Shown here: piece by piece, positions 32,817-44,200 of the stretch
Position numbering within the stretch: the stretch's first letter is position 1
How the letters are laid out: each line of letters begins with the position of its first letter
Assembly (NCBI GenBank): GCA_964059195.1
Contig: CAXKWD010000006.1
Span: 3,650,530 to 3,714,529, forward strand
DNA: 64,000 nucleotides
Direction of reading: 5' to 3'
Source: Ectobius pallidus
Taxonomy: Eukaryota; Arthropoda; Insecta; Blattodea; Ectobiidae
Notes under the pieces: generated by a model
The model's database searches: none
Told to the model about the DNA's origin: nothing
The model's input: the letters and a program-made list of their open reading frames with translations, nothing else
Program-made: the position numbers and the translations under genes

Positions 32817-33671
32817 GCCTGTAACGAGACCAGTGTTCAGTCCCTACACCTAACCTACCTGCGTCTTTTTCCTATTTACTGCAAAGTTCGTTATTATATT
32901 AACCCGCCATCACTCGCATGTTAGATATTAACTAACATTTTTTATTGAACACAACTCAAACGCATTGATGATACTTACAGTAAAATGCGAACGCAAATAC
33001 TCTTAGATTTTCTCTATCCAACCTCACAACCAGGCTACACACAAACAACACATACAAGCTTCATCGCTTGGGTTTAGGCAGGCTTGTGAAAACATGTGCT
33101 TGTAAAGGCAATATAGCCAACAAACAAAAGAAAGCGTGCGGTGCGTCATTCGTGCAAAGCTGCACTCTTTCGCATGGAAGCGTGTGTGTGTGTGTCTGTA
33201 AAGGCAGAAGACAACTTTCCAAGAGCACATCAACTCCTCTGTACTGAACTTTAAATAATATTGCACGCTCTTAGCTGGCGTTCTTTTGCGAGGGAATTCG
33301 CAATTTGATGAACAAATACATGCACGTTCTTTCTCGCATGCAGTCATGCAACGTTCTTTAATTAACATGTTTCTTATTGACAGATAACATAAATCATGAG
33401 CAGTATGGAAAGATATAACGACAGTAAAAATTGATATTACGTTATTATTGAGATGAAAGTGGTTCAACTCAATCCCTTTCCAGCGATCAACATTTTAGTA
33501 GGCCTCAGGCCTATTATGTACTTTACTTTTGATACTAGATTTTATGATTTAATTATTTTTTAAGTAGTTAAATCGTCTGAAAATAAGGTTTTAGTACCTT
33601 GAAAGTCCAACACTTAGTTCATCTTCAAATTGAAGTTTAGGTTTTCTTTGATAATAAAAGTGTTTTTACTA

Positions 33672-34563
33672 GGGTGTATCAATAAATAACTGGACTGATT
33701 TAATTGTATTTAAATAAACCGCCCTGGAGCGAAATGGCTGCCACCCGCGGAAAGGCGAATCCTTTGTCTAGCAGTGATGTGAATCCCAGTCATGCAGAAC
33801 GATTCAGTTAGGAGTTAAACCCGGATATCGCAGGTGGTGTTTACTGTACCCAACATAGAACTGAAATTGCAGCAATGCGCATCGATAAAGTTTTGTGTTT
33901 CCTTTAGACAAAACTCCTACAGAGACCTTAGAAATGGTGCAGCAAGCATATAAAGACCATGCTTTAGGCAGAACACAAGTCTTTGAGTGGCACAAACGTT
34001 TCAAAGATGGTTATGAAGACCTTCAAAATTCTCCGCGCCCTGGAAGACCCGTAACAGCAAAAACGGAAGTTAACATCAACACAATTGACGCAACTGTGCA
34101 AGAAGATCGTCGCATAACAATTGCGAAGGTTGCAGATATAATGAATTTGTCTTTAGGAACCAGATCTTGCCAGGACAGGATTGATCTTGCACCAAGACAA
34201 TGCGCCGGTTCATCGACCGCGTGCAACAAGATGTCATCGAAGAATTGGACATTGAGATCATGCCTCATCCACTGCATTCTCCGGATCTCGTACCTTGCCA
34301 TTTTCACCTCTTCCCTAAAGAGAAAAAGGAGCTACGTGATCTCCATTTTCAAAGTGATAAGGAGTTGAACAACGCTGTCCTGGGTATACTGAACAGACTG
34401 CCAAAAAAGGGGTTCAGAGAGTGTTTCGAACAATAGGTAAATCGTTGGAATATTTGTATTTCAACAGACGGAGAATACTTCGAAAATTTGCAAGTAAATT
34501 TGAATGAAATAAAGCCATTATGTGTTAATTACAAAATTAGTCCGGTTGTTTATTGATGCACCG
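33672..34563 (+). mobile_element. Deleted mariner element
   Basis: TIRs GGGTGTATCAATAAATAACT at 33672 and the complement AGTCCGGTTGTTTATTGATG near the right end (about 29 bp, diverged). A TA precedes the left end. The 892-bp length is about two thirds of a full mariner because the middle of the transposase is gone. Confidence 0.85.
33885..34435 (+). pseudogene. mariner transposase remnant
   Basis: N-terminal helix-turn-helix part: DKTPTETLEMVQQAYKDHAL, GRTQVFEWHKRFKDG, RPGRPVTAKTEVN, RITIAKVADIMNLSLG (33895-34160). Then a jump to the C-terminal part in another frame: VQQDVIEELDIEIMPHPLHS, PDLVPCHFHLFPK, LNNAVLGILNRLPKKGF (34200-34435). The first catalytic region of the D,D34D triad is deleted, and the third Asp, which should stand in the PDLAPxD motif, is His (PDLVPCH). 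The frame upstream of 33895 (around GVYCTQHRTEIAAMRIDKVL) is broken by stops. This copy cannot make active transposase. Confidence 0.88.
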
Positions 34564-35079
34564 TCGTATATTAAAATAATAAACAATTTTACAGAAAATT
34601 AAACAAATTGTTCAGACTCCCCATTATTCGAGGGCGCAGATTAGTCAAACTCGCCAAGGGCGCAGAAGGATCTTGCTACGGCCCTGCGTCGCATGATAAG
34701 TGTGTCAACAAAAGAGTACGCGCGTAAGATTGTGCGTGTAATTGCCACACAGGCGCGAATTCTCTCTCAAAAGGACGGCGCGTGGAGTGTCTAAATTTTG
34801 TACACGCCAGCTAAGAGCATGTGGTATTGTTTTTTTCAATTAATACACAGGAGTTGATGTGCTCTTCTGCCGTTACACACGAACACGTTTCCGTGCGAAA
34901 GTGTGCACGAATGACGCATCAAACGGTTTCTTTTGTTTGTCTATTGCCTTTACAAGCACATATTTAAACGAACCTGCCTAAACCCGAGCGAAAAAGCTTG
35001 TATGTGACGGGAGCTATTTCCTGCGACTTTCAGAGCACGGAAGGGAAAAACAAGGCAGAGTAAAAGATGATATATTAAT

Positions 35080-35337
35080 CTACTTGCACTGTGTTTCTTC
35101 CCTCGTGTTCGCGAGGCTCCACTCATGCCCGAGTGCACCACTCTCCAGTTTTCTCAGTTCTTTAAAAGCAATATCGGGGTATTCTAAGAAAACCTGTGCG
35201 CCATTGCTACAATACTTCGGTTCCCAAACGTCCGAATATTTCGCGGTTACTCTGCTACGAATCCATTCCCATTGATAAATTTTGTGTTGGTTAATTCCAT
35301 GACCGCTAGTTTCTCTCTCTGCACGTCTGCCAGTCAC
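35080..35337 (-). CDS. Unrecognised 85-codon ORF
   Basis: Open frame beside the long-TIR transposon: MTGRRAERETSGHGINQHKI..., with a Trp/Tyr-rich middle (YQWEWIRSRVTAKYSDVWEP) and a charged end. Composition looks more protein-like than the surrounding AT-rich frames, and GC content is higher here. No family recognised; it may be an exon of an unknown gene, a transposon-derived piece, or chance. Confidence 0.25.
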   Translation of the reverse strand: MTGRRAERETSGHGINQHKIYQWEWIRSRVTAKYSDVWEPKYCSNGAQVFLEYPDIAFKELRKLESGALGHEWSLANTREETQCK

Positions 35338-35339
35338 GG

Positions 35340-37189
35340 TGGATCGCGTAAGCTATTGGTTTTCCATATTTCATTTGTTTGTTGCCTTATTATTCAATAA
35401 TAAATGTTCATCAGGATAAAATGGAATATTATATTGCGTATATTTGTCTGACTTTGAATTCAATCACCATAGATACTGTACCAATCGTGAAAATGTGTTG
35501 GTTACACCTACTACTGGTTTGGTTGAGGTAAGAAAGGAAGGTCATTTCAATCAATGTTACAGCACAGTATTTGCAAAGATATGCACCATCGTTCATTCTT
35601 GAAATAGATCCCACCTGTCTCTCGTTATTCTTTATGTTCAATTAGCTTTTGGCCTAGATATCGTAAATATGATACATTACGCCGATCTCCATCTTGGAAA
35701 GAAAACCGCTGTTTTCTCACTTTACAGCTCCTTCGCGGCCGGTTTGCATCTTACCGCGGTAAGAGTCGAAACCGAGCACGGTGCAACGAAAGTATGACTT
35801 TACCGGGGTAAACTAAGCAACTTTACCGCTGTATTCTGAATACCAAGCTTGATGCACTCGGCCATCAGTGTGTTGTGATGTCGTTTACAAGAACAGTTGG
35901 ATATTCTTGAATAAGTTTATTGAAAACATTCGACAGTTTTGTTTTCTCACCATTGCTTAATGGCTTATCTTTACAATTCTTTTCCTACTGGCTTGTTACC
36001 TGTCTATTTAACCAATTATTATCCCATACATAATTGGAATCTTCATCGTAAAAATAACTACACTTCTTGCTACAGTATAATAATGAATTTCTCCCATGTT
36101 ATAATCAATTCATAATTGTAGCTTTTTCTGCCGTTCCAAATGTAGAAATTTAATCCTTTCACTGCTTCTGACCAACTCGTCACCTTGAAAACAATAAGTT
36201 ATAAAAGCAAAGATATACGATCAGTAGAGTACTGCTTTATATCACATGTCAGGACTTTTTATCCACAAGTCAGGATTGTCACTGGTTTTAAACTTAGAGC
36301 CCACTCATGATTTCACTTAAATTCAGCTCTGAAATGGTTAGACCTAATTGCTTTTTTGAAAATTAAAATTAAAATTTAAAATATAAATGTGAATTTTTAT
36401 GTGAGAATCTTCAATGATCACTTAAAAAAAATTACTAGTGAATTTTTAAATAATACTAGCTGAAAACGCCCGGCATCACTTGTATTTTGTAATTTGTAAT
36501 TCAAAATTCACTTATGGAGGACTTTCGATTTTCAAAATTTATGTCCTTATATAGGTATCTAGATTTTGAAACGAAAATCAATGACTTATCACACTCAAAT
36601 TAGTGCTATTCCCTCATAAAATGCTAGATATAGATTTATCTCGCTCGTACAGGACTTAGAAGTTTGCAACCCATTAGTTCTACACACCATTCCTGGTTAG
36701 GGTTGGAATAAGAAGAAACAGAAATTCCGGTAACATAACATTTTACTGTCTATAAAGGAAATTGTTTATACCACTTTCATTTTGCCAATCAATCATTCTG
36801 AGGCTAAAATCATAAGAAAATTAATATCACTTTCACACTTTCTTCCACAAAAATTTACTGTGAACAAAGAACTACTTTTTACATGCTTGCCTTAAAATAA
36901 ACACCCCTATATATTTCTCAGCTAATGCATATGAAGATGCCTGAAGTGCTGAATAATATCATTGACACAAACTCAGGCTGTGAAATTAGTAAGTGACACT
37001 TGACACAACGTAACTAAGGCAAATGGTTTTTCCTAAATACAAACCTTGAAAGTGGGCAAAGACAATGTTGAGGTTATGCTCTTAGAATTTGTATTCCAGA
37101 TTTAGTTGATGAGCCAAGTAGTAACTGTATTCCCATCATTCAATATTTGCTTAAGAAATGTGACTTGGTTTTATTTACAAAGATATTTA
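35340..37189. other. Unassigned intergenic sequence with a TTACCG(C/G)GGTAA cluster
   Basis: Mostly AT-rich. At 35750-35835 there are three related sites: the 14-bp palindrome CTTACCGCGGTAAG (35750-35763), CTTTACCGGGGTAAAC (35798-35813) and CTTTACCGCTGTA (35821). Near 36463 the phrase AGCTGAAAACGCCCGGCATC suggests a repeat boundary. No genes supported. Confidence 0.4.
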
Positions 37190-37197
37190 GCCTAGTA

Positions 37198-38308
37198 CAG
37201 GGGAAGTCAACTACGTCTTGTGATGACGTTTGTGGAGCAAGTGCATGCGGATCCCTTGTGTGTGACGTCAGCAAGAGCGCACGGTAGTAGGGGTGTTTAG
37301 AGTTCGCTAGAGCTAGGTACTAGAGGACCTATTCACTTTAGCTCTGTGGGTAGAACAACTTCTGGTTGGAAATACGGAGCATTTTTCAAAGTTAATGCAA
37401 GTACGCGATCCTGATAGTGTTCTCTCTGCAGAGTGTAGTTCTGCAAAACATTCTTCATCAGTTCGAATCGAGGTTTTAGGATGTGGAAAACCTTTCTCCA
37501 ATGTTTAAACTTTTTGCTACCCCATATTCAGTTAATGTCAAAGACGTTCCTTGCCGGTATCAGTTGGAACTGCTGAACTTACAATGCGACGATCTGTTAA
37601 AGGACAAATACGAACGTAACTTGGGTAACTTTTACAGAAATTTCTCTGAAACCAGATTCCCGAGACTTGCCGCACGAATATTATGTAATTTTGGATCGAC
37701 ATATGTGGCCGAACAATTTTTTTCACTAATGAAATGTGCAAAGCTCAAATCAAGAAGTACATTGTCAAATCACAACCTAAATGTAGTCTTCGATTAAATA
37801 TTGATCAAACATTACGTCCCAACATTGATAAACTTGTTAAAGAAAAAAAGAGACAGGAGAGTCAGAAAATTGTTACTGTAATCTTGTATCATCTAAGGTG
37901 CAGACGAGCTTGTATGGTAATTAATTCAGTTCATTTTTTATTATTTTTATTGTAGTGAATTATGTTAATTCAAATGATAGTATTGTCTATTTTTGTCAAA
38001 GAACATAGATTTTGTGGAAAGGCAATTGTTCTCACAGAATAAAAAAATAGAATTATTTATAATATGTTAAACTACTGGGCTGTAATTAACCAATAAACTA
38101 TCAAGAAAATTGATTGATGTTTCATTAACTTGGAAACACGTATTACGAAAGTTCTAACCCCCTAAATTCCCGCTGCCCGCAATACCAATGCCCCTCTCTT
38201 CCCCCTGTTCACTGATGCCACCATTTCACATACTCCTCGCAGAGGTACAACGCGAGCAGTCAGAGCAGAAAGCAGTGACGTCACAGAGCAACCTTCTGTC
38301 TTCCCCTG
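37198..38308 (+). mobile_element. hAT element with perfect 8-bp TSD (1.1 kb)
   Basis: Ends CAGGGGAAGTCAA (37198) and CTGTCTTCCCCTG (ending 38308); TSD GCCTAGTA exact on both sides (37190-37197 and 38309-38316). Carries the C-terminal part of a transposase, hence a deletion derivative of an autonomous hAT. Confidence 0.92.
37483..37870 (+). pseudogene. hAT transposase C-terminal dimerisation region
   Basis: Frame 37483-37797: PYSVNVKDVPCRYQLELLNL, QCDDLLKDKYERN, FPRLAARILCNFGSTYVAEQ, FFSLMKCAKLKSRSTLSNHN. The block F-G-S-T-Y-x-x-E-Q-x-F-S-x-M-K-x-x-K-x-x-x-R is the hAT C-terminal (dimerisation) signature, as in the GTF2IRD2-like/Charlie-type group. After NVVFD a stop is reached; the continuation (LNIDQTLRPNIDKLVKEKK) is in the next frame. 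The catalytic N-terminal two thirds are missing. Confidence 0.88.
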
Positions 38309-38680
38309 GCCTAGTAGATGCTAATATTGTTGTTATTCGTATATACAGGACGTCAGATAGTAATTTTGAAAACTTCCAAGCATACTCGAAAAAGTAATAC
38401 AGAAACTTAGGCAAAAACGTAAAACATTTATATTACGTGGATTTCCTTAAAAATAGCTCGAAATTATTAAATCGACGTAATATCCTATTACTGTACAATT
38501 TAGAAAACTGAATTTTATTTTTTAGCCGATTCTCGCCTAGGCAAGAATAGGAATACAAACATCGTGCAGTGTAAACATACTGTGAATACGAGAGAAAGCT
38601 TTGCCAGTCTGTCATACTCATAGTGAACGTGCCCATCTGTTCAGTGGGATAATTTTTAAAAAAATCTGATGTGATATGGA

Positions 38681-39217
38681 ACTTCTTCTGCCCAAATAAA
38701 TGTTAGCCTCTTAGTATTCTCTTTGACATTCCCTTCATGTAAATTGGTTGAAAAATTAAGAGAATGCCGTTACCACATCACATCGCATCCCCGAAGGATA
38801 CACAACCAAAATAAAATCTGATTAATGTACTCTCATAACTTTCTTTACACTAGGCCTAAGCAAGGCCAATACATTTTTTCTGATATAGAACAAGAGGCCA
38901 TATTGCAAAGAGCATGTATTTAGAGTGGGTGGCTTATAAAATACCCTTCAGATAAATTTTTCGAGAAAAATATTTCAAATAAAAGTTTTAGCTCTTAGTA
39001 TAAGCACCCCATGTACAAAATTTAACGAATTTTGCGAACAACGAAATTTTCTTCCTGTAAAGTTCCTTTACACGATGGGCATACCACCTGTCCCTCTGCC
39101 CTCCCTAGGGAGATAAGCGTAAGAAAAAGTACATCGGTAAACAGAAACCTCCACTTGGAGGCCCTTCGCCCCAACATGGGGGCATAGGATTCGAGAGAGT
39201 GAGAGAGAGTGAGAGAG

Positions 39218-39279
<62 letters not shown>

Positions 39280-39536
39280 CTTTTAAAAATAAGAGAAAGT
39301 TGTCGGCAATCTCCGTGTCAAATCCTCAGAACGTACCTAACCCAAGTACAAAATTTCGTTTTCATACAATTTTCCGTTCTGGAGCTAGGCCATTCACAGA
39401 CACACACAGACAAGTTTCCAAAAGTTGTATTTTGGATTCAGGGGACCTCAAAACGTGTATTTAAGTTATGTTAAAAATTCAACTTCGAATTTGGGGCTCG
39501 ACTACCTATAGTACCTATGGTACCAGCAGAGGAAGT
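38681..39536. mobile_element. Third copy of the ACTTCCTCTGCCC TIR repeat
   Basis: Left end ACTTCTTCTGCCC (38681), right end GCAGAGGAAGT (ending 39536). The interior shares GGCCATATTGCAAAGAGC and GTGGGTGGCTTATAA with the palindrome-arm copies. A GA microsatellite (about 39196-39275) with GCCCTTCGCCCC-type sequence before it has been inserted or expanded in the middle. Confidence 0.7.
39196..39275 (+). repeat. (GA)n microsatellite
   Basis: Dinucleotide run, interrupted at the start by GT and GGCT steps. Confidence 0.95.
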
Positions 39537-39618
39537 AAAAGTTGAATTGGTTGATAGCCTTTACCAGGTAAGGACGGGGTAAGGATTTTGAGACTCAAGT
39601 AATATTATTCATATTTAT

Positions 39619-41189
39619 TTATTGAAGTGCAAATACCAATAACGAAAATGGACACAATTTGAATGCATTCTGACAAACTATAGGGTCCGATACTTCCTCA
39701 TCTTCCTGTGCCCTGTAAAACAACATAAACAAATGAATTATTTTCAATTTAGCTTTTTACTTCTTACAGAAAAACTTTTATTATCTGAGCGAACGTGGAC
39801 CATGGATCCATGGTATGATTGAAAACACGGATAATATGGAAAAGTGCTATCCCATGGACAGTCAATTAGACATGGGTTTTTTCATGGTTTCCCCATTCGT
39901 AAAGGCAAATACCGAAATGGATATTTACATACCATGAATCATCCTCACCATTTCATTTTGTACCATATCCATTTAAATTAACATCAGTTGAAATTTACTC
40001 CATAGAAACATACCCTACTGTATTGACACACATCCCGAACATTAGAATCTCGGTAGTAATGTCATTTCTTGTTCATCCACTGTCCTGTCTTGTATGTTGT
40101 GATGTCAGTTAAACTAATGCTTACTTACATTTAGTTTAAAACAATTGCATTCAGTGGCGGAGGCAGAGGGGGGATGGAGGGGATATATCCACCCCCGAAA
40201 TTAATTAAAAAGAATAGGCTATAAATGCGAATCGATACAACAAATTTTATATACCTATTTATGTATGTTCCCCTATTACAGGCCATGGAGGCCCAGAGGG
40301 TTCCAAGAGGTTGAGGCTTCCGGATTTTTAGACTATCGGCACATGAAGGTGGTAAGGTTGTCAGCCTTACGCACCGGCCGCCTTTACCCCCAGGATTGCT
40401 CCCGGTACTCGTTTCTGTTAGAGGCTGAGTCGACCCCAAGGGCATAGTGCCACCAGAAGGATTAGGCCAATTGAAAAACTCCAATGACCTCATCGGGGAT
40501 CGAACCCGCGACCTTCCGGTTTGCAGCGCAGCGCCTCAACCACTACGCTACGGCGTACCCCCATTTATGTCTGTGTTCTCTAATAAATAAATTGCTTCTT
40601 TAATATTATTATTTTGATCATGTCTTGAACTGTAACACAGAAACACCTCACAGAAGCCAAAGCTGAATTCAAACCTTCGTAAATTATTTTAACTCAAAGT
40701 GACCATACTGTAGATCCTATGTTGAGTGAGGCTCAAGGATATAGAACACGTCATGTTATAACAACAATATACAAAACTGTAAGGTGAAAAACTTATGCAA
40801 GCTGAAAATATTCATTCATATTGTAGAAGGTGTGAGTTATTAAAAATTCCTTGAGAGATCTTTTGAAAAATTTGCATTTGCTTTTAATACACAACAATTT
40901 AATGTTTCTTGGAATCTGTATTTCAGAATAATAAGCACCCTTCTGAAAGAGTTTTAAGGGATTAAGTGGGCTATGTAAATCATAAACACTGCAATTAGTT
41001 CGAAATTTTTCATTATAATCTATCATATAACACATTACCGTATATATATACTCCCCTGTGAGATTGAAGACTTTTAATTTTTCTAATAGCGGTTTACAAG
41101 ATTCTCTTTTTTCTTTCCACATACCATATTATTCTTGTTGGAAATTTTTGTATTCTAAACATTTTCTCCCTATGACAAGAGTTGCCCCA

Positions 41190-41246
<57 letters not shown>

Positions 41247-44200
41247 TAATAATAATTTTATTGCCATTAAGCATTACTGCAATAGACAAAGTCAGTAAGG
41301 TTAAAATAATATTACAGTAAATACAATAAAATATACATAAAGTTTCGGTCACTGACCTATATGACAAAATAGAAGTAGATAATCATATTATTATGGCCAT
41401 ATGGCACACACGTCAACTTGAAAACTCGTATCTAAAAAATTCTTCTGTACAGTAAAATGGATTTTTGACAAGAAAACTATAAAGCTTGTTTTTAAATTGC
41501 TTTGCTGGTAACCGAGTTATCTTTAGAGGGAGCTTGTTATACATTTGTATGCCTAATACCTCATAACTGTTCAATGACTTTGATAATCTATGAAACGGAA
41601 TATTGATAAGTTTATTGTTCCTGGTGTTGTAACTGTGAATTTCTTGTCCAGTGTGATAGTTTGATAAATTGTTATTAACATATGATATAGCTTGTAAATT
41701 ATAGAGATTTGTGACTGTCAAACATTGTAAATTAATAAACAGTGGTTTGCAGTGTTCTAATTTATGTTCATCCGAGATTATCCTGATAACTTTTTTCTGA
41801 AGTAACAATATTTGTTTAATGTGACTGCTGTTTCCCCATAATAAGATTCCGTATGATTACGTACCTCATTACAGAGTGAAAATATGCAAAATATACCATG
41901 AGTAATGCATCCTGTTGTAATATATTATTCAAAATTCTTAAAGCGAAACACGCTGAACTCAGTTTTGGACTTATCATTTCAGTGTGAGTCTTCCAGTTAA
42001 GATTTTGATCAATTTGTAGGCCTAAGAATTTTATGTTGCCAATTTCTTGTATGATTTGTATTTGGTAATTAATTTTAAGGTTTGAGATAGGCCTACATCA
42101 GTTTTGTTCTAAATTGAATAAAATTAAGTCATTTTATTAGCTAGAAACCATGTAATTAATTTGTGAAAAGCCTTTGTAGCTATTCTTGATAAATGTTCTT
42201 GTGACTTTTCTGTTACAAGTACACTAGTATAATTTTCAAAAAAACAAAACCTTTGATTCGTCACTTAAGTTATATGGCAAGTCATTGATGAAAATTAAAA
42301 AGAGCAAAAGTCGCAGTATTGATCCCTGAGGTACTCAATTTTTAACAATCTCTAAGTTAGAATCATTTCCATTTATTACCTTTTGAGTTCTATCCAACAG
42401 TTGTGATTTGAACCACTTTAGTGTTAAATTGTCAAACACATAATGATCCAATTTTTTAAGTAAAATTTCAAGATTTATACAGTCAAATGCTTTAGCTAAG
42501 TCAGAGAAAATTCCCAGGGCATATTTCTTTTTATCTAACCCATCCAATATTTCTGTAGTAAGTTGAAATTCAGCATTGTCAATGGACATGCCACTTCTTA
42601 ATCCAAACTGAGATGATGTAAGAATGTTATTCAAATTAAGATGGTTTATTATGCGGTTGTAGACAACTTTAAAAAAATGAAAATGAGATTAAGGTCTACT
42701 TGATGGTAGGTTATGAACACTTTCTCCTAAATCTACATTTGTGGTGTTGGAGCACCTAGAACACGAGAGCTAGGCATTTCCAACAGACTGACAGAAATTA
42801 GGGATCTGTGACGTCACTCCTTTGGAAGCCGCATCAGTTATGGGGTTTCCACTGCTGTATTTTTCTGATTTCAAGGTAACATGGCCTTTAACTTGTACTG
42901 CAATGAAAATGTCATCACCTGAAAATAGCAGCCAGAAGATCTTCCAACAGAGACCTGCCGCTTCTCAAATGTTTCTTTGTCTCGCAGAGCGCCCGGATTA
43001 TGCATTCATGTCCATTAAATCCAAACCTGAAAATACATTTCACCGTGGCATTCACTGTATTCCTGTCACATTTGGTCCTGATTTCCACCGTTTAATATAT
43101 ATGTAGTCAAAATTAAAATAAAATTAGACTTCGGTGGATCACGTGTGTTTCTTCCTTCTCAAATCTTCACGACGTCTCGGTCCTATCCTCCGGGCCTTCC
43201 TCAGGTGACTGTAGAAACCTTGCCACGAGTACATTCTCTCATTGGCCGTGCCACTACGATCGCTTCCGTGAACCAACAATGAGATAATGTACTCCTCTCG
43301 GCGTGTTACAAGGTTTCTACAGTCACCTGAGGATGGCCCTGAGGATAGGACCAAAACGTCGTGAAGTTTTTAGAAGGAAGAAACACATGATCCACTGTTC
43401 TTACGTCAAATTACAAATTATATTAAAGAATTACATCCTTCAATTACAGAGTCTGTTATTCTACAGCAGCTAAATATAATTAATACATACTGAAAAAGGA
43501 AGGATTCTATATTGAGGAGCAGTTCCTGACGGGGATCCCATTGAGTAATTCCTCTGTGTTTCCTGTACGGGTGGATCCATGTTGAATTAGCCAGACCGAA
43601 TCCTAGATCCCACTCTAGTAAACCATTCCACGTAGGGAATGGAGGATTGGTGTATTCCCAAACCAATGCATGAGCAACTGAAAGATTTATCTGTAAAAAT
43701 CGTTAAAAAGTCATTTCATGGATGTTGAAATGATATGTGCTCGTTCTTCCAACCGAGTTCATGAAGGATTGCTTCAGAGCTTTCGGCTGCTTCCTCTTGT
43801 GTCGTCTTCTGGGTGAAGTGAACTAGTTGGGAAATTGTCCTTGTTATACAGGGTGTTAATGAACAACACCGAAATATGTTATCTGTGTATAGAGGGGACA
43901 AAGACAAGCAACTTTTATTAGGAGATTTTTGCTCTATGACGAAACATGTGTATGCTAGAGAGCATTAAAGTCATTACAACTTGGTGCTCGTAAGTCAATA
44001 ATTAAGCGAAATAAAATTAAAATTTTCATTAAATTGACTTCATGCCTTCTTAGTGATCGATAAAAACCCGATTCATAATCATTCAACGGCTATATAATAA
44101 TTTAGAGTTTTCATAATCTGCAAAATTTACAAACTTATCACATGACTGGCCTCCAATACATTAGGTTTTTTATTCATAACTCCAGTGTTAACAACGAAGT

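Larger units (their letters stand above)
33050..35005. mobile_element. Long-TIR transposon (TIRs about 250 bp), host of a mariner
   Basis: 33050-33302 is inverted at about 34756-35005: ACATACAAGCTTCATCGCTT / AAGCTTGTATGT, GGGTTTAGGCAGG / CCTGCCTAAACCC, GAGCACATCAACTCCT / AGGAGTTGATGTGCTC, TAGCTGGCG / CGCCAGCTA. The arms are diverged, so the element is old. No own transposase is visible; the mariner 33672-34563 is nested inside. Confidence 0.7.

Noticed and set aside
43135..43394. An active hammerhead ribozyme
   Set aside because: Each copy in the window has a changed base in the GAAA box and almost no stem III loop, so activity of these copies is not claimed; only relic status is proposed.
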